Assembly (NCBI RefSeq): GCF_011745365.1 | Contig: NW_024468912.1 | Span: 806,001 to 870,000, forward strand | Source of the DNA: Cryphonectria parasitica EP155 | Lineage: Eukaryota > Ascomycota > Sordariomycetes > Diaporthales > Cryphonectriaceae | Direction: 5' to 3' | DNA: 64,000 nucleotides | Shown here: positions 35,140 to 46,791 of the stretch, one piece after another | How positions within the stretch are numbered: the stretch's first letter is position 1 | How the letters are laid out: the number at the start of each line of letters is the position of its first letter | Program-made: the position numbers and the translations under genes | The notes under the pieces: model-generated | Seen by the model: the letters and a program-made list of their open reading frames with translations, nothing else | Told to the model about the DNA's origin: nothing | Databases searched by the model: none

Positions 35140-35739
35140 TGGCTTTGCCCTCTTGCCCAGGCCCTCCCGACAGGCATCATGGGTCAGTTTACAGCTGGGT
35201 GGGCTCCTCATCGAATTTACGGGGTGACATCAAATGAGCCCATCGCCGGGGTGTATGAGTGGGCGGAGGAGGAGAGGATTTGGTTCTAGGTCCCACACAC
35301 ACACACGCACACACACAATGGGTCCTCCTGCAGGCGCCCACTACCTCTAAAAAGGCAGACGGCCTTCTCTCGAGACCAACTTTTGTATAATTCCCCTTCC
35401 CTCTCTCCTCACCCAACTCGGAGCCAGACCAACTTTGATCGATCTCCTCGTCATTCTTTTGAACCAGCGTCTCTTTCAGCAAGCAATCGCAGCTTAGCTA
35501 CACTCACTCTCTTTTCCAACTACCTGACTTTCTTTAACGGAGTGTGCAACTGTGTCTGCCCTCCTGCGGAATTGACTTCCATTCACTTGTCGCTGATCAG
35601 CAAATACCCCACGATCCCTCTCGCTCTCTCTCTCTCTATCTCCCTGCCGAAGAAAACAAAGCTCGTCGAGTTTTTTGTCACCACGAAAGAAAGAAGTGTT
35701 CGATTTGGAAATCCTGAAAAGAGAAACAAGAAAGACAAG

Positions 35740-37351
35740 ATGAAGTCCGCCGTCATTGCATCTCTGGCCCTGGCCACCATGGCCTCTGCCTCGGCCAACC
35801 ACCCCCGTCACCCTCACTTCAACTACCGCCGTCAGAACGAGACGACTGCTGCTGCTGAGCAGGTCACCACCCTGACCGTCCTGACCACCTCGGTCCACAC
35901 TGTGCTCAGCTGTGCCGCCTCCATCACCAACTGCCCGGCCGACTCCTCGTCCCTGTCCGCCCTCGCCGCCACCTCTCCCGAGGCCATCGAGACCGTGACC
36001 GCCACCGACGTGATCCAGCTGACCACCACCATCTGCCCCGTCACCGCCGCCGAGGCCATCTCCTCCAGCGTCATCTCTGCTGCTGCCACTGGCGGTATCA
36101 CTGGTGTCACCCTGGCCGCCTCCACCTCGGCTGCTTCTTCTGCCGCTCCTGCTATCACCAGCAGTGCCAGCTCCCCCGCTGAGACCAGCGGATCCAGCCC
36201 CGTCGGCGCGACCCAGCCCTCGGGCAGCAGCGGTCTGGGTGGTGGTGCTCCTAAGGCCTCCGGCACTGGCTCCGCCGGTGGAAAAGGCTCTTCTCCCTCG
36301 GGCGGTGCTGCTGGCGCCGCCTCTGGCTCCGTTGCGGCTCCTTACCCCACTGCCGCTGCTGGTGGTAACTCCACCGTCACCAGTGCTGCCGCTGTGGGCG
36401 CTGCTTCCTCGACTGCCAGCGATGACACCTGCGAGGAGGAGACCAGCACCATTGTCAGCACTGTGCTGAGCACCCTGACCTCGGCCGTGCCCGTGACCCT
36501 GACCGTCACCGAGGCTGGCTCCGGCTCTGGCTCTGGCAACAACGTTCAGGTCATCACCTCCACCTCCCTGACCACCTACGTTTCCTCCGTCCCCGTCACC
36601 TCCACCGTCGTCATCACCGCCAGCGAGGCCACCACCACCGGAGGCTCCTCCGCTACCGACACTGGCTCTGGCTCTGGCTCTGACGAGAGTGAGGGTGAGG
36701 GCAACACTACCACCGAGGGCACCTCCACCACCACCTTCTTCTCCACCGGCACCGTCACTGCCACCCTGACCTCCGTGGCTGCCGCTGAGACCTCTGGCAA
36801 CTCTGCTGTCGGCACCACCGGTAGCACCGGCAGCACCGGCACCACTGGTACCAGCTCCAGCTCTGGCTCCGGCTCTGACGACTCTTCCTCGTCGTCTGGC
36901 TCCGACACCTGCGACTGCGCCGACTCCACCGTCACTGTCACCGAGGCTGCCTCCACCGTCTACGTGACCCTGACTGCCTCTTCTGCCGCCGACAACACCG
37001 GTGTTGCCGTTGCCGCTGCCTCTGCCGTCGCTTCCACCACTGAGTCTGCTGCTGCCGCCGCTGCCACTGGCGACGACGACACCTGCGACGACTCTGGTGA
37101 TGACTCCGACGACTCTGGTGATGATGACTCGTGCCCTGATGAGACTGTCACTGCTAGTGAGTAGAATACCAACCAATTTTCTTGACAAGATCAAGTTTCA
37201 AGAATGCTAACCAAATTTTCTTCCTTCCTTCACAGCCGTCGTTGCCGCTGTCACTGGCGCTGCCAACGGTAGCCGCCCCTACCCTACCGCCTCCGGCGCT
37301 TTCCCCAGCGGCACCGGCGCCCCCGTGCGCCGCTTTGCCCAGCTCCACTAA
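35740..37351 (+). CDS. secreted Ser/Thr/Ala-rich mucin-like protein
   Basis: Two exons, 35740-37156 and 37236-37351, giving 510 residues. An N-terminal signal peptide (MKSAVIASLALATMASASA) is followed by NHPRHPHFNYRRQ. The rest is low-complexity Ser, Thr, Ala, Gly and Val, so heavy O-mannosylation is likely. A motif of alternating Thr/Val (LTVLTTSVHTVLSC, STVLSTLTSAVPVTLTVTEA, STVTVTEAASTVYVTLTA) recurs about four times, each associated with a DTC or SC cysteine. Acidic Asp/Ser tracts lie at the end of exon 1. The intron (GTGAGT...CACAG, CTAAC branch) joins ETVTA|TVVAAVTG. The tail ends in RRFAQLH, with no hydrophobic GPI signal, so the protein is probably released or wall-retained. I do not recognise a named family. 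Strong C/G third-position bias suggests high expression. Confidence 0.82.
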
Positions 37352-37566
37352 GTCATCCTTAGTGGTGTAGCAGGAGAAAGTGTTGTGAGAATGTAGTAGT
37401 AGTCGTGGGATATTTTGGTGGATGTGTACATAATTCCCCCTTAAGGAGCCTTGGTACGATGACCATGACAGTGACAACAATCAAATTTCCCTTTTTTTGG
37501 AATCCTCTGTATCTCCAAAAATCGAGAAACCCCCTTTTTTTTTTTCTTTTGTTCATAGCAGAAAAT

Positions 37567-37584
37567 CCCCCCCCCCCCCCCCCC
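37567..37584. repeat. C18 mononucleotide run
   Basis: The longest C run of the window, about 215 bases after the stop of the mucin-like gene and so probably in or just past its 3'UTR. Confidence 0.9.
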
Positions 37585-38808
37585 AATTCTCATGCCGGGG
37601 AAAGGGTTGGGAAAAAAGGAAGGGACATGTGAGGAGATACGGGATTGGGGAAATTCTTTCTAGAGCGAGATCTTTGTTCTTGGGTTTTATTTTTTATTTT
37701 TTTCTAGGGAGGAAAAACGGACTTTTCCCCTCTTTCTTGCACATAGTCAGTAGTTGTTAAAGTAGAGAGACATTATTTTGTGAATGTGGCTTCATGGCAG
37801 TTCATTTTTTGGTGTTTATTGTTGGTCTTGAGAACGTGATTTGTAAAAGTTGTTGGAAGGTGTTTCGTCTGAATTCTGGCATGTTGAGTTATACTTGAGA
37901 TGAGCGTAGTTAGGGATGGATGGGATGGAATGAGATGTGATGGAGACGTGTTTGGGCTGTCCGTCCCGCCGTCCCTTGACACGAGTTTTCTCGTGCTATT
38001 TAGTGGTTGTCACCTTTGTGCAGAGGGTGCCTCACAACTCAATAGCTGAGGAAAAGAGTCAAAAGGAGCGGAAGCAAAAATGGGAACAAAGAAAGGAAAA
38101 TCCTCTCTCTCCCTCCTTCCAGCGGGACGGAGTAGAGGTGATCAAGGCGACGGCATGTTCTTTTCAAATCGTATTAACCATTCCCTCAGCCCCAGAAACT
38201 CCCTGCAGAGCATATTTTACGGCTAATAGTCATCCAAAGTTCTTGAGCGTTTTCACCTAATGATCAAGCCCCACCTGCGAGGCAGGACCAAACATCACGA
38301 AGGGCAGAGGCGTCGACCAGTGGAGATATATGAGGAGTTTCTGGCAGGGCTGTACCAGACACGGTTGGGCATCATTGATTCCTGTCGAACTCAGGCAAGC
38401 GCTGCCCGTCTCCATAATTGTACGAGCGGCCGCTCTGGAGATGGCAGAAGGAAGGGGCAGAGTTTAGCCGGGGAGGTGTTGCACCATCGAGCAGTGGAAC
38501 GGGTCGTTATATGCGAGGGTGGTGTCTTTCCCCTGTGGGTCTCACGCGGATCTGATGTACGGGAGGGGAGGATGTCGAGCTCGAAGCTGCTACTGGGAGG
38601 AGCAATACTCCCCAGATCAAGGTTTGTATTTCGTTGGACAGTCATGGAAATTGGGGGTAAGACTCAGCCGCCATCTTGTGGAAAACTAGACTTCGGGCTT
38701 GGTGGATGGGGCAAAGGGGAATAAAGGAAGAAAACACAAAGGCATATGCAGAGCGAGAGTGGGAGAATGAAAGGGAAGAGGAGGGCTAAAGGAGATCTGG
38801 ACAGTATT

Positions 38809-38821
38809 GGGGGGGGGGGGG
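38809..38821. repeat. G13 mononucleotide run
   Basis: Thirteen consecutive G in intergenic DNA. Confidence 0.9.
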
Positions 38822-39339
38822 ACCGAGTGAAGACCTCTTTTCGATAGTATTGGTTTGTATTCTTCAAGTTGGAGGAAGGACCAATCCCACCTCCACAAGC
38901 CAGTGTGAGAACGTGTGATCGTGTGAAGAAAAGCAAGGCACAGAGCAGGGAATATGTCGAGCAAACAAAGGTAAAGAAAAGCAACTACAAGAGCAGGGGG
39001 GAAGAGAGGCGAGAAAGCAGGATCCATACTCTGATTTAAGCAATCATATTCGAGAGGGTTTTTGATTCTCTGCTTGATTAATCTGCTACCTGCCATGCTC
39101 CTCGGTCAGTCGCAGCATACATGTGAGAATTTGTTCTACTACTCAACATTGCCAGCCATAATGAGACCTTTGACCGTCGAGGTAAGGATCTGGGGGAGGG
39201 ACGCACGACAACCTCTCCCAGCAGGTCATTCGCAAGAAGGGTGACCCTGTAGCAGAATCTCTCAAAACTCACCCTCTCTGAATTGAGCTCTTTTTTTCTT
39301 CTCTTATTGTTAACTGGATTGCTTTTCAAAAATTGAGAT

Positions 39340-39353
39340 GGGGGGGGGGGGGG
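39340..39353. repeat. G14 mononucleotide run
   Basis: Fourteen consecutive G in intergenic DNA. Confidence 0.9.
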
Positions 39354-40293
39354 TTGTAAAATCCGCTGGTTTCCGGACAGAGGCCGCCAGCTCTCCTTTA
39401 GCATTTGGCCACGGTCGTGCCATGACTTTTGGTACGTTTGAGTGGTGCCCCTCACTGAGGTCACCTCCAACTTTTTTGCAGTACTTCAGCCTTCATAGTG
39501 GGGCTGTGTTTTTCTTGGTTCTGCGCCCCTCCGCAGCATCGTCAGCCAACAGCGAGCCAGGGAGGGAGAGGCCTTCAGTACTTCGCGTTTCCCATTTGAA
39601 TTTTTCACAGTCTGACTTTTCACGCCTCTATCTTCTTTATGTTTTCTGCCTCTGGAATATCTCATCTTCTTGAGCCTCATTCCCAGTCCCCAGCTCTGAG
39701 TGCATTTCTTCAGGATAGTGTCCTAAGCACGGAAGCAGATGACGTCCTGTTCTTATCAGGTTATCTCTATCACTCGCTACTTCTAGGCATCACCTACCCT
39801 GCCAGCCTGCACCAAAAAGCCAAGCAGGCCCTCGCCTCTGCTTGCTGCTCGGACCAGACAGGGGGTTTACTCAGCACCACCCCACTGATTTCTTGATCCA
39901 CTCTAGAGACCCTGTGGCAGTGATTGCGACATCCCATCCCATCTCTCCCGCTTGGGGATTGGGCATCACGCTTCACTTCACAATCACATCACAGCAGTCA
40001 GTCAGTCACTGGGCCGTAAAGTAGCTGCTACAACCACTTGAGGATTGGATTGTGGTGCTCTGCCCCGAACAACAGAACGCAGCCTGCCTGTGTCTGGCTC
40101 AGCAACCTTGGGCGCTTCGCCCTGACCTAACCCGACCCGACCCTGCGACCTACAGAAACTAATTGACCTGCCCTCGTCTTCTATACCAAACACATTCTTC
40201 CCTCCTCCTCAGTTTGGAAACCAACCTACTACCTCCTGTATCTCTTCTCTCCCTGTCTCTCCCTCTCTCTTGCTCGCATAACCTCCGTCAGTC

Positions 40294-41844
40294 ATGTCGG
40301 GACCAGGCTCGCCGGGCGGCGAGGGCCCCACGCAAGCTCCACCCCATCTACCTCCAGGCTGGATTGCGCAGTGGGACTCCAAGAGCAAGAAATACTACTA
40401 TGTCCAGCTCTCGACCGGTGTCTCGCAGTGGGAGGTCCCTACAGACGCCGCGCCCGTGGGCGGCACGCCCGCCTCGAACCTCGAACACCCTTATGGCGTG
40501 CCCGGCGCAGGCGAGCCCGAGCTCATCACCCACCCGGATGGCACCCAGACCGTCAAGCACGCGGACGGTAGGATGGAGCCTGTCATGCCTGACGAGAACG
40601 GCGGAACGAGGGGAGGTGTGGGCGATGGCCCATCCGGCGAGAGGGGCTTGGGGGTAAGCATAGCACTTTCCATTCGTCGGATGTCACTCGTCCCCTTTCG
40701 CGACGGACGGGAAGGCAGGCTGGATGACTGACCGAGGCCCTTTTCCCTCTGAATATAGACTATGGCGATGAACGCATTACTCGGCGGCAAACAGCACGGC
40801 AGCAGCCACGGCAACTCTAACAACCTCGGTGGTCTCGCAAGCCAGGTGTTCAGTGGTCTCACACACAGCGGGTCCTCCGGCAGCCATGGCTCGTCAGGAC
40901 AGTCCGGGTCAGGTGGCCTGGGGGGCAAGCTCGTCGGCCAGCTGGCGTCGAACCTTTTCTCGTCCGGAAACAAGCCGCAACAGCAACAGCCGCAGAATTA
41001 TCACAGCGGGCAGGCGGGGCAACACTCGAGCTCGGGAGGCCTGGCGGGGTCCATGATGGGCGGGGTCGCGCACATGTTTGGAGGACAGTCGCAGTCATCG
41101 GTAAGCTATAATTTCAACAAGAAGGAGAGAGAAAGAAGGGGAAAAGGCGATGAGGGGACGACCTGAACATGAACATGGTCACCTTCGAAGGCGCATCGCT
41201 GAGGGCATACACGGCTGACACCTGATGCTTCATCGTAGGGCCAAAGCTACGGATACTCAAACTCGGGCCAACAAGGAGGCTACAGCGGCTCGGCGCCTCC
41301 AGCATCCTACCAGCCGCCCGGACTGCCTCAACACCAAGCTGCGGGCCAAGCGCATACTCCCCAGTCGCAGCCACCACCCTCATACCACACGCCTGCGTCC
41401 AATGGCGCCTCACACTCGACACCGTCCTACCAGACCCCCTCGCAACCGGGCCCCAACCCTTACGGCCACGCGCCACAGCAGCAGCACGGCACACCGAGCT
41501 TCCCTCCGCCGCCGCCAAACCAATACGAGGGTGGAGGAGGGCAGCACGGCTACCCAGGCCCGCCACAGCACCCACAATACGGTCAGCCACCATCGCATCA
41601 GTACGGAGCGCCGCCGGGACCACCGCAGGGTCCTGGTAATCCTTACGGCTCCCCGCAGCACCATGGTGGAGGAGGATTTGGCCAACAACACCATCATCAG
41701 CCGCCCTCTTATGGTGGACAGCAGGGAGGAGGTGGTGGTGGCGGGGGATATTACCCCCCGCCGCCGACCCAGTATCCGCAGCAGCCGTCGTACGGCCAAG
41801 GGCTGCCCTCGGGTCACCAGTATGGAAACAACCCGCCGTACTAG
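40294..41844 (+). CDS. WW-domain protein with Gly/Pro/Gln-rich tail (Wwm1-like)
   Basis: Three exons: 40294-40653, 40759-41100 and 41239-41844, giving 435 residues. A single WW domain lies near residues 17-50: LPPGWIAQWDSKSKKYYYV to GVSQWEVP shows the two signature Trp, the Tyr triplet and the final Pro. WW domains bind proline-rich ligands. The middle (ALLGGKQHGS to GGVAHMFGGQ) is Gly/Ser-rich. The third exon is Pro, Gln, Gly and Tyr-rich and contains many PPP and PPSY segments, so the tail could bind its own or other WW domains. The overall plan resembles yeast Wwm1, a metacaspase-interacting protein; that match rests on layout and is not secure. Joins LG|TMAMN and QSS|GQSYG are phase 0. 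Confidence 0.8.
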
Positions 41845-42614
41845 CCGGGCTCGTTGTTGACGATCTCCCCTCTCCCTTTCTTCGCATGTGGGCTGAGGAG
41901 CTGTACTAGGGTGCAGGTGAGGAGCTGGCAATGCTGCCTCGTCAGGTAGCTGAGCAGATGGCTTGAATTGGTTAGATCCGATACGCAACATCTGTCATGC
42001 TATAGATGAGGGGGCCACCCGTTCTCTCCTCGTCAAGCTTCAACACCGGGGCGCTGGAACTCGGGAGTACAATCAGGATTAGATGGATGGATGATGGGAC
42101 GAACACGGTCTCTGGATAGTTTTTTATATCTTCCTCAGCAAACACAACGACAAAACAAACACACACAAGAAGAAAACCAGAAAGAAAAAAACCAGGCGCA
42201 ACCATCGTGTCTCGACGACCATGAGACGTGTTTTCGAAAGTTTTTCTTTTGTATCAGCGATTCGAACATCGGCATTTAGACTACTTGTCACGAGAGGCTG
42301 TAGCAGCCTGCCTTATTAACCCTCCTCCCACCCCTGGCCTCTTGAGAAAAACGATCAGAGGATGCACTGCACTATCATAGATACCATGGAAATCTCAAAA
42401 ACAAAACAGTAGCTGGAAGCCTTGCCACTGACTTTCAAATGCCGGTGGTGATAAACGTCGATGACTGCATCGCAAAACAGATGGTGGGTATCTTCTTAAT
42501 GATTGTCCGCCCTTCCAACTGGACAGTGATGCGCTGAGACAGCTACATTGAACCATGCCAAAATGTAATACATATAGAATGAAAAGGAAGAAGATTGCCC
42601 GCATTCTAGTCTCC
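41845..42614. other. intergenic between convergent genes
   Basis: Contains the 3' ends of the WW-domain gene (plus) and the Pga1-type gene (minus). No coding signal seen. Confidence 0.5.
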
Positions 42615-43475
42615 CTATTGCGTCTTCTTCTTCCCCTTCTCATCCCCGTCACCCTCCTTGGCCACCGCCAGACTCTTCAGCAAGGGAACCACCACCCTCG
42701 TCGCCAGCACCCACGACCCGGCGGCCACAAACACAACGTACACCACCGTGGGCACCAGGCTGCGCGGCAGGACGTTGTACACGAACGGGTCCAAGATGAG
42801 GTCGGCAAGGACGGGTTCTGGGGTTTTCATGAGGGTTTGGTTGAGGGTGAAATAGTCGGCTGCGGCGGAGACGCGGAGGAAAAGGACTGAAGAGGAGGAG
42901 GAAGAAGTAGAAGGATGATACGAATGGGTATCAGCCTGAGGATTACCGGCGTTGAGAGGAAATTGTCTGGACATGGAGTAGTTGTACAGCGAGGTGATGA
43001 GGGTGGGCGTGTCAAAGACGTGTGGAAGCTCGTGGGTCTCGAGATGAAAGGCTGTGGGTTGCTAGATGGTTGGAGGGAAAGGCGGAGAGGTAAGATGAGC
43101 ATGTTAGCTTTTTCTTTTCCTTTTCCTTCTCTCCGTAAGGCCAGATGAGATTGAGCATGAGATGAGAAGGAGAACAGGACGTACAATTGCAGGCCAGCAT
43201 ATGCGCACTTCATATCTCTGCCCCTCATTCAGGCCATCAAGGATGAGCCATGTTTCTGTGCCCCGCGGCAGGTCGGCCGTCGGGAATATTGATTTTATGT
43301 GTGTCCTTAGCGACCAGTTGTCTGGTGTGAGGACGTCGATGTGGAGGTCAGCGAGGCTAGGGCTCGAGGGTGGGATGTTGATGGGCTCTGGACCTAGAAA
43401 GATGGTCTTTTCTACGTTGGCGAGGGCGAGTGTTGATAAGCCTATGAGGAGGCAGACCAGACTCTGCAGAAACAT
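42615..43475 (-). CDS. Pga1-type GPI-mannosyltransferase II subunit
   Basis: Two exons on the minus strand, 43475-43185 and 43061-42615, giving 245 residues. A signal sequence (MFLQSLVCLLIGLSTLALA) leads into NVEKTIFLGPEPINIP. Family-like blocks are LHIDVLTPDNWSLRTHI, WLILDGLNEGQRYEVRICW and, after the join PAI|QPTAFHLETHEL, a luminal region. One membrane segment (VPTVVYVVFVAAGSWVLATRVVV) lies near the C-terminus, followed by a Lys-rich cytosolic tail (KEGDGDEKGKKKTQ) compatible with ER retention. Pga1 works with Gpi18 to add the second mannose to GPI precursors in the ER. That would serve anchors such as that of the GH72 enzyme in this window, although the two are not adjacent. The ATG at 43475 was chosen because it gives the signal sequence. 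Confidence 0.68.
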
Positions 43476-44269
43476 GGTCGTTTTGAGCAAAGGAATTGAG
43501 GGAAGTGAGTGAGTGAGGGTGACTGGAAGGAGTAGGTTGAGGAGGTGCCTCACTAGCAAGTATAGCACTTAACCAATCCACTCATTCACTCACTCACTGT
43601 GTGAGAAAGCACCAAAGTGTGGCTGGAGAAAGATGGCTAACCAACACTCCGCCACAGTTCAGCATGACATAATTATAACTCCCTACAGTGGCTGGACTAC
43701 AGCATGTCCTTCCCCAGAATCACATGCTAATCTGGCCAGGGGAGGTTAGTGGTTTCCCCAGGCCTGTGGGTATTAGCACTAGCGGGTCCCCCGAGGCTTT
43801 GGCGTATTGGGTTTTTTCGGGGGGGGGGCATGACCTTGTGAGTGACTATGAACCTGGATCGTCCCTCCCTGGAAACGCCGAGGGACTTGCCTCAACAGGA
43901 ATCTGGCCAGGCACGGTTCAAACCCCCCATCGTCTTGTTCTTCTTGGTTCTTCGTCTTGTTCTCATTCCTCATTGTCATTCGTGGGATAGAGCACCAATG
44001 ACATGGATACATGCAGAAGAACGAATGAGGAGCGTCTACCATCCTTTCCCTACTTCTAAATATATTTCATTCCATACTACTGCTTGCGCGTTGGCCATGA
44101 GAGTTCAAGGGCACTGCTGCTGTCAAACGCCCGAGATATAGGACAGACAAGCTTCGACAGCAACTATTTCTCAGACGCGATCGCCTTCTTCAGCACCGTT
44201 TCTACCCCACGTGCTCCAACTTCCCACGCGCTCGCTCGAGAAAGAGCCGCAGGCTTCCCCGACCCAGCA
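43476..44269. promoter_or_regulatory. divergent promoter between the Pga1-type and ABCD transporter genes
   Basis: About 800 bases between opposite start codons. It holds two CCGAGG elements, at 43791-43796 and 43878-43883; the complement CCTCGG is the core site of FarA/FarB (Ctf1-type) factors that induce peroxisomal beta-oxidation genes. A CACGTG lies at 44208-44213, 57 bases before the transporter start. Motif matches only. Confidence 0.4.
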
Positions 44270-46716
44270 ATGGCCTCGCAGTCCAAGCTCTCCCTCCCCG
44301 CCGGACCAATGTCCTCGCCGGCCCAGCGCGAGCGCACCATTCGCTCCATCGTGTCCCAGCTGACAGACCTCTACCTGGCCAACCGCACCCGCATCTCCCG
44401 CGCCGTCTACCTGACCCTCTTCGTCGCGCTCATCAACCGCGTGCGCAATGCCATCGCCGAGCAAAAGGCCGCGTCGAGGCGCGAGGCTGACCGGCGCAGG
44501 GAGCGCGGTGGCACCACGGCCGGGGGGCAGCAGGGGGAGGATCTTGCTGGGGCAAATACGGACAAGAACAAGAAGAAGAAGAAGAAGGTCGAGCTCGACC
44601 GGGAGTTCTTCCGGAGCCTGCTGCGGCTTCTGAGGATCGTGGTGCCTGGCTGGCGGAGCAAGGAGACCAGGCTGCTCATCAGCCACAGCTTCTTCCTGGT
44701 CGTCAGGACTCTGATTAGCGTCAAGGTTGCTGCTATGGATGGTGCCATCGTCAAGGCCTTGGTCAAGGGCCACGGGAAGGAGTTTCTGATGAGGATCGTG
44801 TGGTGGATGTTGATCGCCGTGCCGGCTACCTTTACGAACTCCATGGTAAGTTTGTGTGTATGCTGTGGGGCATACAGTGTTAAAGAAAGCAAGGAAGAAA
44901 GTGAAGCTGACTTTAAACCCTTATTGCGCAGCTCTCGTGGCATCAGGCAGAACTGTCCTTGAAATACCGGACCAGGCTCACCCAGCACATTCACGACAAG
45001 TACCTGTCCAAGCTGACCTTCTACGGCATTTCGGCCCTGGACGACAGGATAAAGAACCCTGATCAGCTCATAGCGGTGGACGTTGCCAAGTTCTCAAACA
45101 GCCTGGCTGAGCTGTACAGTAACCTGGCCAAGCCGCTGCTCGATATGGCAAGTCTTTTCACATAGATTCAACTATCTTGATACGCACCGATTTGCTGACT
45201 GGCAGAACCTCCACAGACAATCTATACATGGTCGCTTTCCAGCAGTGTAGGGGGCGAAGGCGTCATGTTCATGTCTCTTCTCGTCCAGCTGTCTGCGAAT
45301 GGTATGCGCGCACTCACACCGCCCTTCGGCAAGTACGTGGCAGACGAGGCGAGACTAGAAGGCGAGTTCCGCTTCCAGCACTCGCGGTTGATAGACCACA
45401 GCGAAGAGGTGGCGCTGTATGCAGGCCACGAGGTCGAGAAGGACACCCTCGACAAGGGCTACTTCACCCTCATCAAGCACGTCAACTACATCCTGCGGCG
45501 GCGCTTCTACCACGGCTTCATGGAGGACTACGTCATCAAGTATTTCTGGGGTGCTCTGGGCCTGATGCTCTGCAGCGTGCCAGTCTTTGTCAAGTTCCCG
45601 GGCACCATCACCCAGAACATGGGTGACAGGACCGAGACATTTGTGACCAACCGCAGGATGCTGCTGTCTGCATCGGATGCCTTCGGGCGCATCATGTTCT
45701 CGTACAGAGAGGTCATGGAGCTGGCCGGATACACGTCGCGGGTGGCCACGCTACTGGAGGTCATGGAAGACATTCAGAATGGCCGCTTCGAGAAGAAACT
45801 GGTGTCCAGCGCGGGCACCGAGGGTAACGAGGCCGTTCTCAAGGGCAGAGGAAAGGTCGTGGAGAGCAAGGATATCGAGTTCATCGACGTGTAAGTCTAT
45901 TCTCTCTCGTGAGGGGAAACAAGCCCCTCTCAGCTCATACTGAAAGGCCCGCATTGGCTGATGGACACTGATTCGGACACACCACGCAGCCCGATTATCT
46001 CTCCCAACGGTGACGTCCTCGTCAAGGCTCTCTCCTTCTCGCTCAAACAGGGTGATCACCTCCTTGTCGTGGGCCCCAACGGCTGTGGCAAATCCTCCCT
46101 GTTTCGGATCCTGGGTGGTCTCTGGCCCGTTTACGGCGGCACCGTCCACAAGCCCCCCTTCACCGGCATCTTTTATATCCCGCAGCGCCCTTACCTCTCG
46201 CGCGGCTCACTTCGCCAGCAGATCACATACCCAGACGGCCTGCGCATGACCCGCGCCAAGGGAGTCACCGACGCTGACCTGCTTGGAATCCTCAAACTCC
46301 TCAACCTCGAGAACCTCGTGACTCTGTACCCGGAGGGCTGGGATGCCGAGGCCGAATGGCGTGACGTGCTGTCGGGCGGGCTGCAGCAGCGCGTCGCCAT
46401 GGCCCGCCTCTTTTACCACCGCCCGCGCTACGCCATCCTCGACGAGTGCACCTCATCTGTCACCCTTGATACTGAGAAGGTCATGTACGACAACGCCAAG
46501 GCCCTAGGAATTACCCTCATGACCGTCAGCCACCGGCGGAGTCTGTGGAAGTACCACAGCCACATCCTGCAGTTCGACGGCCAAGGCAACTACGTCTTCA
46601 CCAGGCTGGACGCCGACAGGCGGATGAAACTCGAGGACGAGAGGGAGGACCTGGAGGTGCTGCTGAGGCAGGTGCCAGAGCTGGAGAGGAGGATGGAGGA
46701 GCTGACCTCTGCGTAA
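44270..46716 (+). CDS. peroxisomal ABC half-transporter (ABCD/Pxa family)
   Basis: Four exons: 44270-44845, 44932-45147, 45217-45890 and 45990-46716, giving 730 residues. The N-terminal half is the ABCD membrane domain ([17 protein letters not shown], then [46 protein letters not shown]). The C-terminal half is the nucleotide-binding domain: Walker [10 protein letters not shown] near residue 516, signature LSGGLQQR near 617, Walker [11 protein letters not shown] near 637, and the TVSH switch histidine. ABCD proteins import long-chain acyl-CoA into peroxisomes for beta-oxidation and work as dimers, in yeast Pxa1/Pxa2; the partner is not in this window. A Lys-rich tract (six Lys) lies between the first two helices. 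Intron 2 has a GC donor (ATG|GCAAGT) and restores LLDM|TIYTW as in the family; the others are GT-AG. Two CCGAGG sites lie upstream. Confidence 0.92.
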
Positions 46717-46767
46717 GAGAGTGGATGGGACTTGTATGTGTATGTATATACATGTGTATGTGTGTAC

Positions 46768-46791
46768 GTGTGTGTGTGTGTGTGTGTGTGT
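46768..46791. repeat. (GT)12 microsatellite
   Basis: Perfect dinucleotide repeat about 50 bases after the ABCD transporter stop, in its presumed 3'UTR. Confidence 0.9.

Larger units (their letters stand above)
29798..35739. other. 5.9-kb gene-poor interval
   Basis: The largest stretch with no supportable gene. All reading frames are short, lack recognisable domains and do not show the third-position bias of the flanking genes. It holds a C13 run at 32218-32230, a G10 run at 35130-35139, a CA repeat near 35292-35317, a TGACTCA at 30811-30817 and a CACGTG at 31148-31153. CT-rich sequence at 35385-35740 is probably the leader of the mucin-like gene. Long regulatory DNA, non-coding transcripts or unrecognised small genes are all possible. 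Confidence 0.5.
37352..40293. other. 2.9-kb intergenic interval, no gene seen
   Basis: Contains the 3'UTR of the mucin-like gene and the promoter and leader of the WW-domain gene. It holds C18 at 37567-37584, G13 at 38809-38821 and G14 at 39340-39353. The final 150 bases are CT-rich. No reading frame has a recognisable domain. Confidence 0.5.

Noticed and set aside
35494..37194. Open frame of 566 codons antisense to the mucin-like gene
   Set aside because: It is Gly/Arg/Ser low complexity mirrored from the sense codons (C/G third positions) and has no domain; the sense frame has a signal peptide and a sensible intron.
43908..43930. tRNA B-box-like GGTTCAAACCC
   Set aside because: The flanking bases cannot form a T stem and no A-box or acceptor stem is present at the right distance.
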